NCBI RefSeq assembly: GCF_004912155.1
Contig: NZ_STGX01000010.1
Span: forward strand, 46,199 to 110,198
Length of the DNA: 64,000 nucleotides
DNA from: Glycomyces paridis
GTDB taxonomy: Bacteria > Actinomycetota > Actinomycetes > Mycobacteriales > Micromonosporaceae
Direction: 5' to 3'
The translations under genes and the position numbers were made by a program. Each line of letters opens with the position of its first letter. Within the stretch, counting starts at the first letter, position 1. The notes beneath the pieces were generated by a model. It had not been told where the DNA came from and ran no database searches. It was given only the letters and a program-made list of their open reading frames with translations. This document shows positions 47,116-56,524 of this stretch, piece after piece.

Positions 47116-47976
47116 TCAGCCTTCGCTTGCACGCTCCAGCAGCGCCGCCGCGTTCGGATCGTGCGCGGCGAGCACCGCCAGACCCGGCAGGCGCCGCCGC
47201 AGCTCGTTGACCTCCGCTGCGGCCCTTGCCATCCGCCGCCGGTCGCCCAGCCCCGGCAGCGCGCCCGCCGCCAGCAGTTCGGCGTCGTACGTCAAGTCGC
47301 CGACCATGAGCAGCGGGGCGCCGCCCTTGCGGCGCACCAGCATCGACATCGACCCCGGCGTGTGCCCCGGCGTCGGCAGCATCACGAGCGCGCCGTCCCC
47401 GAACAGGTCGAACCCGGCCGTGAACGGCGCCAGACCCGCATCGCCGAGCGGCTCGAAATCGACAGGGCGCCAACGCGCTCCATCATGGAGCCGCCCTGGC
47501 AGCAGCCCGCGCGCCACCGGGAACGGCGACGTCAGCGAGTCCAACTCCGCGCGGCTCACGAGGACCTCGGCCCGCGGGAGGTCCCGCAGCCCGCCGACAT
47601 GGTCGTAGTGCAGATGCGACACGACCGCCTTCGCGACGTCCTCGGCGCGCAGCCCGAGCGCCGCGAGCCGCGCAGGCACGGTCTCCCCGGCCCCCATGCG
47701 GCCCTTCGCCACCCGTGTGAAGACGAGCCCCATCGGCCCGGCCGGAAAGTACGTCGGATCGACCGTCGCCGCCCGGTCCTGTCCGGTGTCGAAGAGCACC
47801 AGGCCCTCCCGGTGCTCCACGACGAACACGTTCACCGGCCGCGGCGCCGTCCACCTCCGCGACGTGAACAGCCACAGGTACGGGTGCTTGCGCGTCGGCC
47901 CGACATGTTCGGGCCGCACCGCGACCGAGCCGGTGCTGAAGACCGACACCCGGCCGACCGGGTCCTGCGATGCCAC
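47116..47976 (-). CDS. MBL-fold metallo-hydrolase (AHL lactonase-like)
   Basis: A 286-residue metallo-beta-lactamase fold hydrolase. Metal ligands are in SHLHYDHVGG (HxHxDH), PTPGHTPGS (His) and MVGDLTYD (Asp). Overall arrangement resembles the N-acyl homoserine lactonase group, but the substrate is unproven. The GTG at 47976 is preferred to the GTG at 47982 because the Shine-Dalgarno GGAGG is 9 bases from the former and only 3 from the latter. Confidence 0.82.
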   Translation of the reverse strand: MASQDPVGRVSVFSTGSVAVRPEHVGPTRKHPYLWLFTSRRWTAPRPVNVFVVEHREGLVLFDTGQDRAATVDPTYFPAGPMGLVFTRVAKGRMGAGETVPARLAALGLRAEDVAKAVVSHLHYDHVGGLRDLPRAEVLVSRAELDSLTSPFPVARGLLPGRLHDGARWRPVDFEPLGDAGLAPFTAGFDLFGDGALVMLPTPGHTPGSMSMLVRRKGGAPLLMVGDLTYDAELLAAGALPGLGDRRRMARAAAEVNELRRRLPGLAVLAAHDPNAAALLERASEG

Positions 47977-48115
47977 GGCCACTCCCCTCCATCACGCCCC
48001 GACCGCCCTGCGCCGCACCCGGAGCCGCCCGGCAAGTCTCCGCCATCGCCCGCACCCGCCCGCGCATCGACACCCGGCCCCCGCAAACCTCGTTGTGCCG
48101 CACCGACCCCCCGCC

Positions 48116-48121
48116 TACCCT
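48116..48121 (+). promoter_or_regulatory. -10 box TACCCT (leaderless ridA-like mRNA)
   Basis: TACCCT is followed by CAGCCC and the ATG at 48128. Confidence 0.6.
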
Positions 48122-48127
48122 CAGCCC

Positions 48128-48532
48128 ATGCCGAACGACCAACTCCACCCGACCGGCGGCTACCGCCACGTCACCATCACCGAACCCGGCCGCACCGCCC
48201 ACCTCGCCGGGCAGTGCCCCGTCGACCAGGACCAGCAGGTCGTCGGCATCGGCGACCTGGAGGCGCAGATCGAACAGGTCGCGGCGAACTGCATGGCGGC
48301 GCTGGCGGTCGCCGGAGCCGAACCAAAAGACGTGGTCCGCTCGGTCGTCTACGTCGTGAGCGCCGACAGCCGCACAATCGGCAACGCCTGGCACCGCCTC
48401 CACGACCACCCGAAGCTAGGCCCCGCATTCAACAGCGCCAGCACGGTCCTCGGCGTCACCGCTCTCGGCTACAAGGGCCAACTCGTGGAAGTAGACCTCA
48501 CTGCCGAACTCCCCGACGAGCCCATTTGTTAA
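48128..48532 (+). CDS. RidA family protein
   Basis: A 134-residue protein of the RidA/YjgF family, which deaminates reactive enamine/imine intermediates. AHLAGQCPVDQDQQVVGIGD and EAQIEQVAANCMAALAVAGAE fit the fold. The C-terminal catalytic Arg-containing motif of canonical RidA (R105 region) is not obvious, since STVLGVTALGYKGQLVEVD appears there, so it may be a non-deaminating subgroup. The stop lies in the promoter of the toxin-antitoxin operon downstream. Confidence 0.8.
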   Translation: MPNDQLHPTGGYRHVTITEPGRTAHLAGQCPVDQDQQVVGIGDLEAQIEQVAANCMAALAVAGAEPKDVVRSVVYVVSADSRTIGNAWHRLHDHPKLGPAFNSASTVLGVTALGYKGQLVEVDLTAELPDEPIC

Positions 48533-48547
48533 ATAATTTGCTAAACT
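48525..48547 (+). promoter_or_regulatory. Promoter/operator of the toxin-antitoxin group
   Basis: An unusually A/T-rich stretch with two near-identical direct repeats TTTGTTAAA (48525-48533) and TTTGCTAAA (48537-48545), 12 bases apart, suited to a ribbon-helix-helix repressor. TAAACT (48542-48547) lies six bases before the ATG at 48554, predicting a leaderless mRNA. Confidence 0.6.
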
Positions 48548-48553
48548 CGGACC

Positions 48554-48841
48554 ATGAGTGACGACACGATCTCGGAAATGCGACGCGGGGAGGGCCCGGC
48601 GGTCAGTGTGAGCGCCTCCCTGCATCGGGGGACGGTCAACGAGGTTCGCCGTCGAGTCGGCAAGCGGGCCTTCTCGGCATACCTTGAAGATGCGCTGTTG
48701 AAGCAGATGCGTCGGGAAGACCTCCGCGAATTGCTGGACGACCACATTGAAAGGCACGGAGAGTTCAGTGCAGGGGAGCTCGCCGAGGCTCACGATGCGC
48801 TCTACGGTGAGGCCGACGAGATGCGAGGGCACGCCGCGTGA
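48554..48841 (+). CDS. Ribbon-helix-helix type antitoxin
   Basis: A 95-residue protein. VSVSASLHRGTVNEVRRRVG followed by FSAYLEDALLKQM is a ribbon-helix-helix fold like VapB/CopG antitoxins; the acidic C-terminus GELAEAHDALYGEADEM probably binds the toxin. Its stop overlaps the start of the PIN-domain gene. Confidence 0.8.
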   Translation: MSDDTISEMRRGEGPAVSVSASLHRGTVNEVRRRVGKRAFSAYLEDALLKQMRREDLRELLDDHIERHGEFSAGELAEAHDALYGEADEMRGHAA

Positions 48842-49233
48842 ACCTTCGAACTGTCCTGCTCGACAGTGAAGGGCTGTCTCGACTGGTCCGCTACGACCGT
48901 CGAGTCATGGCGATCCTGGAACAGGCCTGGCGAGATGACCTCGTTGTGGCGGCCAGCGCGCTGACGCTGGTCGAAGCCCGCGATCCACGGCTCCAACAGG
49001 CGCGATTCGATTGGGCGGTGAGCCGAATCGACGTCATCCCTGTTTCCGAGGAGATCGCCCGGGCCGCTTCGAAACTGCTCGGACAGACCGGAAGACACGG
49101 CCATGCCGATGCAATCGACGCGGTTGTCGCTGCGACGGCGATTGCCGTCCCGGTCTCGACCGTGATTCTCACGAGCGACCCCGATGACATGGCGGCTCTG
49201 ACCCAGGGCAAAGCTCGCATCGTCAAGCTCTGA
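48838..49233 (+). CDS. vapC: PIN-domain toxin, VapC type
   Basis: A 131-residue PIN protein. LLDSEGLSRLV gives the first acidic residue (Asp9), ALTLVEARD the second, and HADAIDAVVAAT plus LTSDPDDMAAL the third and fourth. A ribonuclease role is inferred from the family. GTG start coupled to the antitoxin; 17 bases later the HicB-like gene begins. Confidence 0.83.
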   Translation: MNLRTVLLDSEGLSRLVRYDRRVMAILEQAWRDDLVVAASALTLVEARDPRLQQARFDWAVSRIDVIPVSEEIARAASKLLGQTGRHGHADAIDAVVAATAIAVPVSTVILTSDPDDMAALTQGKARIVKL

Positions 49234-49250
49234 GGTGAAGGGAAGTGCAG

Positions 49251-49454
49251 ATGACGACCTACACCGCGATGGTCGGGCCCCGAGACGGCGACTGGTTCCC
49301 GGTCGAGATCCGCGAAATGCCGGGCGTGTTCACCCAGGGTCGGGATCTGGCCGAGGCCGAATCGATGGCCCGCGAGGCCATCGCCCTCATGCTCGATGTG
49401 CCGATCGGTGAGGTCGCCATTCGCATCGAGGACCGTCGCCTCCAGGTCGCGTAG
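49251..49454 (+). CDS. HicB-like protein without a DNA-binding domain
   Basis: A 67-residue protein. TYTAMVGPRDGDWFPVEIRE then MPGVFTQGRDLAEAESMAREAIAL (part: TQGRDLAEAESMAREA) is the partial RNase-H fold of HicB antitoxins, but the usual C-terminal helix-turn-helix is missing and no hicA is present. The ATG at 49251 is chosen because AAGGGA is 7 bases upstream; a GTG six bases earlier is too close. The HigA-like gene follows 6 bases later. Confidence 0.75.
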   Translation: MTTYTAMVGPRDGDWFPVEIREMPGVFTQGRDLAEAESMAREAIALMLDVPIGEVAIRIEDRRLQVA

Positions 49455-49460
49455 GCGTTG

Positions 49461-49742
49461 ATGCGGATTCATCCGGGGGAGATCCTGTCCGAGGAGTTCC
49501 TTGCGCCGCTCGGGATCTCGCAGTACCGGCTCGCGCTGGAGATCGGGGTGCCGGCGCGGCGGATCAATGAGATCGTGCACGGCAAGCGCCGCATCAGCGC
49601 CGATACGGCGCTGCGGCTCGCCCGCTACTTCGCGACTTCCGACAGGTTCTGGATGAACCTTCAGAACCGATACGACCTCGAGATCGAGCGCGACCGCCTC
49701 GCCGGTGACCTGCTTCGGATCAAGCCGTTCGCGGCGGCTTAG
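49461..49742 (+). CDS. HigA-family addiction module antitoxin-like HTH protein
   Basis: A 93-residue protein. RIHPGEILSEEFLAPLGISQYRLA (parts) and INEIVHGKRRISADTALRLARYF are the XRE helix-turn-helix of HigA antitoxins, with FWMNLQNRYDLE as usual end. No higB toxin gene is adjacent. It follows the HicB-like gene closely, so the two may form one unit. Confidence 0.82.
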   Translation: MRIHPGEILSEEFLAPLGISQYRLALEIGVPARRINEIVHGKRRISADTALRLARYFATSDRFWMNLQNRYDLEIERDRLAGDLLRIKPFAAA

Positions 49743-50902
49743 GCCTCGTTGCACAAGAGGGCCGCGTGGGCTTCTCCGATTCGGGTCGCTATGAGGGTCG
49801 CTTCATAGGGGCCCTTCAGTTTCAGCTGCTTTCGCAGGGCTGCGGGGTCGATGCCGGTGCCCCTCTGCTTGATGGTGAGGCGGCCGATGCCGCGTTCGGC
49901 GAGGAGCGCTTTGAGCTTCTTCGGGTGGAGCGGCCAGACCTCCTCGATTTTCCAGGCGCGTGCGAACGGGGTCTCGCGGAGGTCGTCGCCGTAGAGGTAG
50001 GCGATGCGCTCGCTGGCCGTGTGCGCGTCCAGCGAATCGGCGAGTTCCGCGACCAGGCCCGCCCTGATCACGGCGCCGTCGGGTTCGTAGAGGTAGTCGG
50101 CGACCGGGCCGACCTCGGCGAGGCGGTCGCCGGTGCCCGTCAGCTCGTGCCAGGTCCCGGCCTTGCAGACGCTCGCGCGCCGGGACACTTGCGCCGCCTC
50201 GCCGAGCCACAGGCACGCCTCGACCACGTCGCGGTCCACCGAGACCCACTCCGCTTCGGCGCCCTCCGGAATCCAGTCGTGGCCGATCCCCGGGCCGAGC
50301 TTGACGGCCGCGAAGCGGGCCCCGCCCAGGTGCGACAGGAGCGGGTCGAGCGGCGGCGAGTAGTCGGCGGGGTTGAAGTTCCTCGTGCCCCCTGAGCGCC
50401 GCGCCGGGTCGGCGAAGGCCGTGGGGGACAAGGGGGTCGTCAGGGCGTTGCCCACGCGCACCTCCACCGGGAGGCCGAGCGCCTCAGCGTTCGCGCTCGC
50501 GTACGCGGCCGTCGCCGGGTCCATGTCGACCGCCTCGACCGCCAGGCCCGCCTCGGCGAACGCCAGGGCCTCCGTACCGAGGCCGCAGCACAGGTCGGTG
50601 ACGCGGTCACCGGCGGCGGCGAAGCGGGCCGCACGGCGCACCGCGACGGGCCAGCGCGTGGCCTGCTCCAGGCCCGCGCGGGTGAAGTACAGGCGGTCGG
50701 CGAGGTCGCCGAACTTGGCGCGGGCGCTGCGGCGCAGGTCGGCCAGCGTCAGGGCCGCCGCCGCCAGGGCCGGGTCCACGCCGGCCTTCCGCAGCGCGAG
50801 CGGCGCGCGGTCGCCCTCGCGCGACAGGGCCTCGGCGGCGGCCGACTGGAGGCCGGGATCGGCGCGGAGGGCTTCGAGCAGGCTGGGTTCCACGGCGTCC
50901 AT
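49739..50902 (-). CDS. Class I SAM-dependent methyltransferase with THUMP-like C-terminal domain
   Basis: A 387-residue protein. The SAM-binding motif I is VTDLCCGLGTEALAFAEAG (~97-115), motif II AVDMDPATAAYA, and DPARRSGGTRNF (~163) resembles the actinobacterial group beside groES. The C-terminal part, with HPKKLKALLAERGIGRLTIKQRGTG, is THUMP-like and suggests RNA binding. The target is unknown. ATG at 50902 with GAGGG 4 bases upstream; a GGCGAG hexanucleotide array begins just beyond. It ends inside the HigA-like stop (convergent, 4-base overlap). Confidence 0.8.
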   Translation of the reverse strand: MDAVEPSLLEALRADPGLQSAAAEALSREGDRAPLALRKAGVDPALAAAALTLADLRRSARAKFGDLADRLYFTRAGLEQATRWPVAVRRAARFAAAGDRVTDLCCGLGTEALAFAEAGLAVEAVDMDPATAAYASANAEALGLPVEVRVGNALTTPLSPTAFADPARRSGGTRNFNPADYSPPLDPLLSHLGGARFAAVKLGPGIGHDWIPEGAEAEWVSVDRDVVEACLWLGEAAQVSRRASVCKAGTWHELTGTGDRLAEVGPVADYLYEPDGAVIRAGLVAELADSLDAHTASERIAYLYGDDLRETPFARAWKIEEVWPLHPKKLKALLAERGIGRLTIKQRGTGIDPAALRKQLKLKGPYEATLIATRIGEAHAALLCNEA

Positions 50903-50910
50903 GATCCCTC

Positions 50911-50962
50911 GGCGAGGGCGAGGGCGAGGGCGAGGGCGAGGGCGAGGGCGAGGGCGAGGGCG
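50911..50962. repeat. Hexanucleotide microsatellite (GGCGAG)8
   Basis: Eight perfect GGCGAG units plus GGCG directly upstream of the methyltransferase Shine-Dalgarno on the minus strand, where it reads as CTCGCC units. It lies in the 5' leader or promoter, so copy-number change could alter expression. Confidence 0.9.
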
Positions 50963-51146
50963 GAGGCCCTGCCCGGCCGCCGCCCGGCTCCCCGCGTCCC
51001 GGCTCTCCGCGTCCCGGCGCCGTCCGGGGCGTGCCGCCCGCGGCTCGCGGCCCCCGGGTTCGTGTTCGGCGGGTGTTCAGCGGCTTGCCGCTATGACGTC
51101 GGAGACCCGTCGTTGACGCTCCGACCTGGGCGAACTAACCTCTGGG

Positions 51147-51173
51147 TTAGCACTCGCAGAGTGAGATTGCCAA
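51147..51173. promoter_or_regulatory. Degenerate CIRCE element, upstream copy
   Basis: TTAGCACTC (51147-51155), nine-base spacer, then GATTGCCAA (51165-51173), one base off the GAGTGCCAA half-site. CIRCE is bound by the heat-shock repressor HrcA. Confidence 0.65.
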
Positions 51174-51187
51174 GCGCTATGATCGCT

Positions 51188-51214
51188 TTGGCACTCTCAC
51201 CTGGAGAGTGCCAA
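51188..51214. promoter_or_regulatory. CIRCE element of groES-groEL1
   Basis: Perfect CIRCE: TTGGCACTC (51188-51196), nine-base spacer, GAGTGCCAA (51206-51214). A -10 candidate TATGAT (51178-51183) lies between the two CIRCE elements, so HrcA bound here would sit on the start of transcription. Confidence 0.88.
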
Positions 51215-51306
51215 CAGCCACGGGCCGGTGCCTCGGCACCCGCGACGACGAGACCCGCGCTGTCGTGGCGGACAACCGTTCTGAACACCAGGTTTGGAGA
51301 AACCAA

Positions 51307-51606
51307 GTGAGCAAGGCTGCCATCAAGCCGCTGGGCGACCGCATCGTGGTCCAGGCGAACGAGGCCGAGACCACCACCGCCTCCGGTCTCGTCATCCCCG
51401 ACACCGCCAAGGAGAAGCCCCAGGAGGGCACCGTCCTGGCCGTGGGCCCGGGCAACATCGACGACAAGGGCAACCGCATCCCGATCGACGTGAACGTCGG
51501 CGACGTGGTCATCTACTCGAAGTACGGCGGCACCGAGGTCAAGTACAACGGCGAGGAGTACCTCGTCCTGTCCTCGCGCGACGTTCTCGCGGTCGTCGAG
51601 AACTAG
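51307..51606 (+). CDS. groES: Co-chaperonin GroES
   Basis: A 99-residue Hsp10. [17 protein letters not shown] and the mobile-loop region [21 protein letters not shown] (short: [12 protein letters not shown]) are typical, as are [15 protein letters not shown] and [14 protein letters not shown]. It caps the GroEL folding cage. GTG start with GGAG 8 bases upstream. CIRCE elements lie 93 and 134 bases upstream. Confidence 0.96.
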   Translation: MSKAAIKPLGDRIVVQANEAETTTASGLVIPDTAKEKPQEGTVLAVGPGNIDDKGNRIPIDVNVGDVVIYSKYGGTEVKYNGEEYLVLSSRDVLAVVEN

Positions 51607-51655
51607 CACGCGTCGGGCCCTCAGCCGCATCGCCGAGGGCCCATTCGTGTCCTAG

Positions 51656-53305
<1,650 letters not shown>

Positions 53306-53341
53306 CGTCGAGCCCCGGAGCACCGCTCGGGGACGAGACCC

Positions 53342-53376
53342 GAAGGGGCCGCCGACGGAAGTCGGCGGCCCCCTTC
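53342..53376 (+). terminator. Terminator of groES-groEL1
   Basis: Stem GAAGGGGCCGCCGAC (53342-53356) pairs with GTCGGCGGCCCCCTTC (one bulge), GGAA loop. Confidence 0.8.
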
Positions 53377-53627
53377 GCGTTTCGCCGCAGGTCAATCACG
53401 TGTCTGGAATTCGAAGTGTCAACATCCCGACAGTTACTCGCGCGACTGTCGGGAAACCGATAGAGTTCAAGTGCCTTCGCGGCCTTTGGGGATCGGAGCC
53501 GCGAAGGCACTTTTACGCCTGGATTCAGTCGATCCGGATTCAGATCGACCGGTTCGCAGTGATTCCGGTCTCAGACCGTACGGCACCACCGTGACGACAC
53601 CGGTTGCGGCGCAACCGGCCCCGCCCT
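53377..53627. other. Gene-free region with two strong inverted repeats
   Basis: Contains a dyad with 9-bp perfect arms CCCGACAGT/ACTGTCGGG (53426-53453), a 15-bp terminator hairpin (53469-53514) and a small hairpin CCGGTTGC/GCAACCGG (about 53601-53619) that may end the minus-strand ATPase gene. No open frame is supported. Confidence 0.5.
53469..53514 (+). terminator. Strong intrinsic terminator with no gene before it
   Basis: Perfect 15-bp arms (53469-53483 with 53498-53512), 14-base loop, followed by TTTT on the plus strand. The groEL transcript already ends at 53376, so this hairpin likely ends a separate short RNA. Confidence 0.7.
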
Positions 53628-55364
53628 TCACTCCTCGCCCGGCGACACCCGCAGCTCCCGCATCCGGTTGAGCGTCGCCGCGATCTCGAACCGCCGCGGC
53701 ACCGCGAGGTCCACGTCCCGCACCCGCAGCAGCTCGGCCGCGCCCTCGGTCCCGAGCCCCTCCTCGATGCGGTCCAGCGCCACCGCCACGGTCGCCTTCC
53801 CGTCGATCCAGCCGCGGCGCACCGCCGCCTCGATCGCCAGGCCGATCCCCGAGGTCATCGAGTGGTCGGTGATCTGCTCCACCGACCGAACATCCACTTC
53901 GGACTCGCCGAAGCGGAGCCCGTCCGTGCCGTCGGCGCGGATCTTCTGGCGCCCGCGCGACTCCGAGGACACCGACCGCGGATCCACCACCCGCGCCCGC
54001 GGCATCGCGAACCCCTCCGCCTCGACCCGCCGACCGGTCGGCCTGGCCGCCAGCGCCTTCGCCCGCTCCGTGACGTCCTCGGGCCGGTAGGCGTCCATCA
54101 AGACGACCCGGTCGGCCACGTCCATGTAGTCGCCCGAGCCGCCCATGACGAGCACCGTCGACACCCCGTGGTCGTCGGCCATCGACCGCACCAGGTCCAC
54201 CAGCGGCGTGAGCGGCTCGCGGTCCTTGGCGACGAGCTCCTGCATCCGCGCGTCGCGGATCATGAGGTTCGTCGCGGCGGTGTCCTCGTCGATGAGCAGC
54301 ACCCGCGCGCCCGCTTCGAGCGACTCGACCACGGCCGCGGCCTGCGAGGTCGAACCCGAGGCGTTCGCGGTCGTGAAACGCCGCGTGTCGTCGCCCGAAG
54401 GCAGGTGGTCCACGAAGGCGTGCACGTCGACGCCGGTGACCGCGCGCCCGTCCTCGGCGCGGACCTTCACCGCCGAGCGGTCGGCGACGACGAGCTCCCT
54501 GCCGTCGCCGGGCACGTGGTCCCACACCCCGGCCTCCAGGGCCCGCAGGAGCGTCGACTTGCCGTGGAAGCCGCCGCCGACGATGAGGGTGACGCCGGGC
54601 CCGATGCCCATGCCGCGCACCGTGCCCGCGTGCGGGAGCGTGAACTCCGCGGCCATCGACTCGGGGCCCGCGAACGGCACGCCGCCCTCCAGGGGCCGGT
54701 CGTCCACGCCCGAGCGTCGCGCGAGCATCGACCCGTCGGCGACGAACGCGACGAGGCCCGCCGCCGCGACGGCCTCGCGCAGCGCGGCGACGTCGTCGGC
54801 GTGTCGCGCCCAGCGCATCGCCTCGTCCTCGCCGACGGCGAGCGCCTCGTCTGCCGCGTCGGGCAGGAGCTCGCACAGCAGCCGCGCGGCCTGGCGCCCG
54901 GCGATGCGCCGCCCGTGCCCCGGCAGCTGCGCGCCGAGGCGGAAGACGACCGTGCCGTCGGCGCCGACCTCGCAGGAGCTGCGGCGCAGGATCTCCTGGC
55001 CGCCCGCGTCGATGCGCAGATCCCTTGTCTCGGCGGCCTTCTTGAAGCGCTTGACGAGGAGCACGGCGAGCGCCCGGCGGCGCTCGGCGGTGGCGTGCCA
55101 CTCGGCGGGCAGGTCGGCGGCCTCGGCGTCGAAGTGGAGCGCGACGCGGCTCGGCGGGGCGTAGGGGTCGGACTGGACTTGCGAAATGTCCAGAACCGCC
55201 GGTCCTGTCCACCATTTGCCACGCAGGGATTTATATCGGCCGTAACTCGTACCTTCCAGGGCCGTTAGTTCGTTAGACAGTTCATGGCGAGGTGGATGTG
55301 AACGATGGTCACCAAAATCGCTGGACTCGGCCCGGTGCTGCCGTCCGCCTCTTCGCTGTGTCAT
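53628..55364 (-). CDS. ABC-class P-loop ATPase (COG3044-like)
   Basis: A 578-residue protein. Walker A GGGFHGKST (263-271) and the signature/Walker B region ASGSTSQAAAVVESLEAG...VLLIDEDTAATN (parts) match the predicted ABC-class ATPase family (COG3044/ABC_ATPase). The N-terminal ~230 residues, starting LEGTSYGRYKSLRGKW, precede the ATPase core, and a ~100-residue C-terminal domain follows. No transporter or SMC hinge is seen. Function is unknown. Start at ATG 55364 with GGGGG upstream; a longer frame from 55433 exists. Confidence 0.75.
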   Translation of the reverse strand: MTQRRGGRQHRAESSDFGDHRSHPPRHELSNELTALEGTSYGRYKSLRGKWWTGPAVLDISQVQSDPYAPPSRVALHFDAEAADLPAEWHATAERRRALAVLLVKRFKKAAETRDLRIDAGGQEILRRSSCEVGADGTVVFRLGAQLPGHGRRIAGRQAARLLCELLPDAADEALAVGEDEAMRWARHADDVAALREAVAAAGLVAFVADGSMLARRSGVDDRPLEGGVPFAGPESMAAEFTLPHAGTVRGMGIGPGVTLIVGGGFHGKSTLLRALEAGVWDHVPGDGRELVVADRSAVKVRAEDGRAVTGVDVHAFVDHLPSGDDTRRFTTANASGSTSQAAAVVESLEAGARVLLIDEDTAATNLMIRDARMQELVAKDREPLTPLVDLVRSMADDHGVSTVLVMGGSGDYMDVADRVVLMDAYRPEDVTERAKALAARPTGRRVEAEGFAMPRARVVDPRSVSSESRGRQKIRADGTDGLRFGESEVDVRSVEQITDHSMTSGIGLAIEAAVRRGWIDGKATVAVALDRIEEGLGTEGAAELLRVRDVDLAVPRRFEIAATLNRMRELRVSPGEE

Positions 55365-55551
55365 GCCCCCAGTTTCCCACCGGCGACGAGGTTCTCGCGT
55401 CAGCGAACCGAACACCATCCGTCCGCGCCTCATCCCGGAAACCTCGAAAAGTCACTCGAAAAATTTGCGCGAACTCGCGTCATGGCGGCGGACCGCCTGC
55501 GTGCCGCATAGAGAGACACGCACGGCCTACCGCAGCGAAAGGTAGAACAAA

Positions 55552-56172
55552 GTGAGAACCGTACTGGTCTGTGTTAAGACTCCTCAAGCCGGACAGAAGA
55601 TCTCGGCCTGCGCGACCCGCATGGGGTTGGCGCAGGCGGTCAAGTCCGTCGAGGGATCACCTGAGCTGTTCCTCGAACTCGGCCGACGCCAGGTGGACGT
55701 GGTGCTGGTCGATGTGGCCCTGGCCGCACCGGACCCGGTCAAGTTCGTCAAGACCGTCCGCGCCCGTTCGCCCCGGACCGGAGTCCTCCTGTCCGGCGCC
55801 GCCGACCCCCGCACGGCCGCCATGGTGGTCGCCGCGGGTGCGCGGGGTGTCATCCGCACCCCGTCCAACAACTCCGACGACCTCCTGGTCGCGCTGGCGC
55901 AGGCGATCATGTTCGCCTCGCCGACGCTCCAGCGCGTCACCGAGACCGTCCCCCGCCAGCGCTCGACCCTCCAGGGCATGAAGCTCACCGAACGCGAGCT
56001 CCAGGTCCTGCGCGGGATGAGCGAGGGCAAGTCGAACGCCGAGATCGGACGCGACCTGTTCGTCTCCGAGGACACCGTCAAGACCCATGCGCGCCGCATG
56101 TTCCGCAAGCTCGGCGCCCGCGACCGGGCCCACGCGGTGGCCGAGGCCTTCCGCTCGGGACTGGTCTGCTGA
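55552..56172 (+). CDS. LuxR-type regulator with atypical receiver (BldM-like)
   Basis: A 206-residue regulator. The N-terminal response-regulator-like domain keeps the phospho-acceptor position in VVLVDVAL (~Asp53), but the acidic pair near the start is replaced (VLVCVKTPQ) and the conserved Lys is Arg/Thr (GARGVIRTPSN). Phosphorylation control is therefore doubtful. The LuxR helix-turn-helix is LTERELQVLRGMSEGKSNAEIGR, then EDTVKTHARRMFRKLGARDRAHAVAEAF (parts), close to the BldM/WhiI family of sporulating actinomycetes. GTG with AAAGGT upstream. Streptomyces has such genes near groEL and guaB. Confidence 0.82.
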   Translation: MRTVLVCVKTPQAGQKISACATRMGLAQAVKSVEGSPELFLELGRRQVDVVLVDVALAAPDPVKFVKTVRARSPRTGVLLSGAADPRTAAMVVAAGARGVIRTPSNNSDDLLVALAQAIMFASPTLQRVTETVPRQRSTLQGMKLTERELQVLRGMSEGKSNAEIGRDLFVSEDTVKTHARRMFRKLGARDRAHAVAEAFRSGLVC

Positions 56173-56524
56173 ACACCGTCCGCTGAGGACCGGCACCGTT
56201 TCGGCAGGGACGGCACGGGACTCGGCATCGGGCGCGACCGCGCCGGGGAGCTGGCAGGCCCCTCGTTCGGCGGCGTCCGACCAGAAGCAGCGCAAGGCCT
56301 TCCGAGGGCCGCGACGGGAATCGAGCGTCCCGCGCGTCCGCTCGGCGGCCGTCGCCCGCAAGGACCGCGGCAGGCGGTTCCGGGGCACCGCGGCGGGCCG
56401 GCCAGGCGTCCTTGGGACGACCGGCCGGGAGCCGCACACGATAGACGAAGGCGGGCCGATCCTTCCCCGATCGGCCTGCGCGGGTTGCGTTCCGGTGCCG
56501 GCGTGAGCCGGCGCCGACCGGCCC
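56173..56524. other. Gene-free region after the BldM-like gene
   Basis: Contains two hairpins: GGGCCGATC...GATCGGCC (about 56453-56476) and the amidase terminator at 56494-56515. A frame on the plus strand is poor in codon bias. Confidence 0.5.
56494..56515 (-). terminator. Hairpin at the 3' end of the amidase gene
   Basis: GGTGCCGGC (56494-56502) pairs with GCCGGCGCC (56507-56515), GTGA loop, 9 bases from the amidase stop. Confidence 0.6.

Noticed and set aside
47696..48127. N-terminal extension of the RidA protein antisense to the MBL gene
   Set aside because: Not homologous to RidA; the ATG at 48128 sits six bases after a -10 box.
50911..50962. Hexanucleotide tract as a CRISPR array
   Set aside because: Units are contiguous six-base repeats with no spacers and no cas genes nearby.
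53395..53418. Minus-strand TTGACA in the region after groEL1 as an antisense promoter
   Set aside because: No TANNNT at suitable spacing (GTGATT is found instead).
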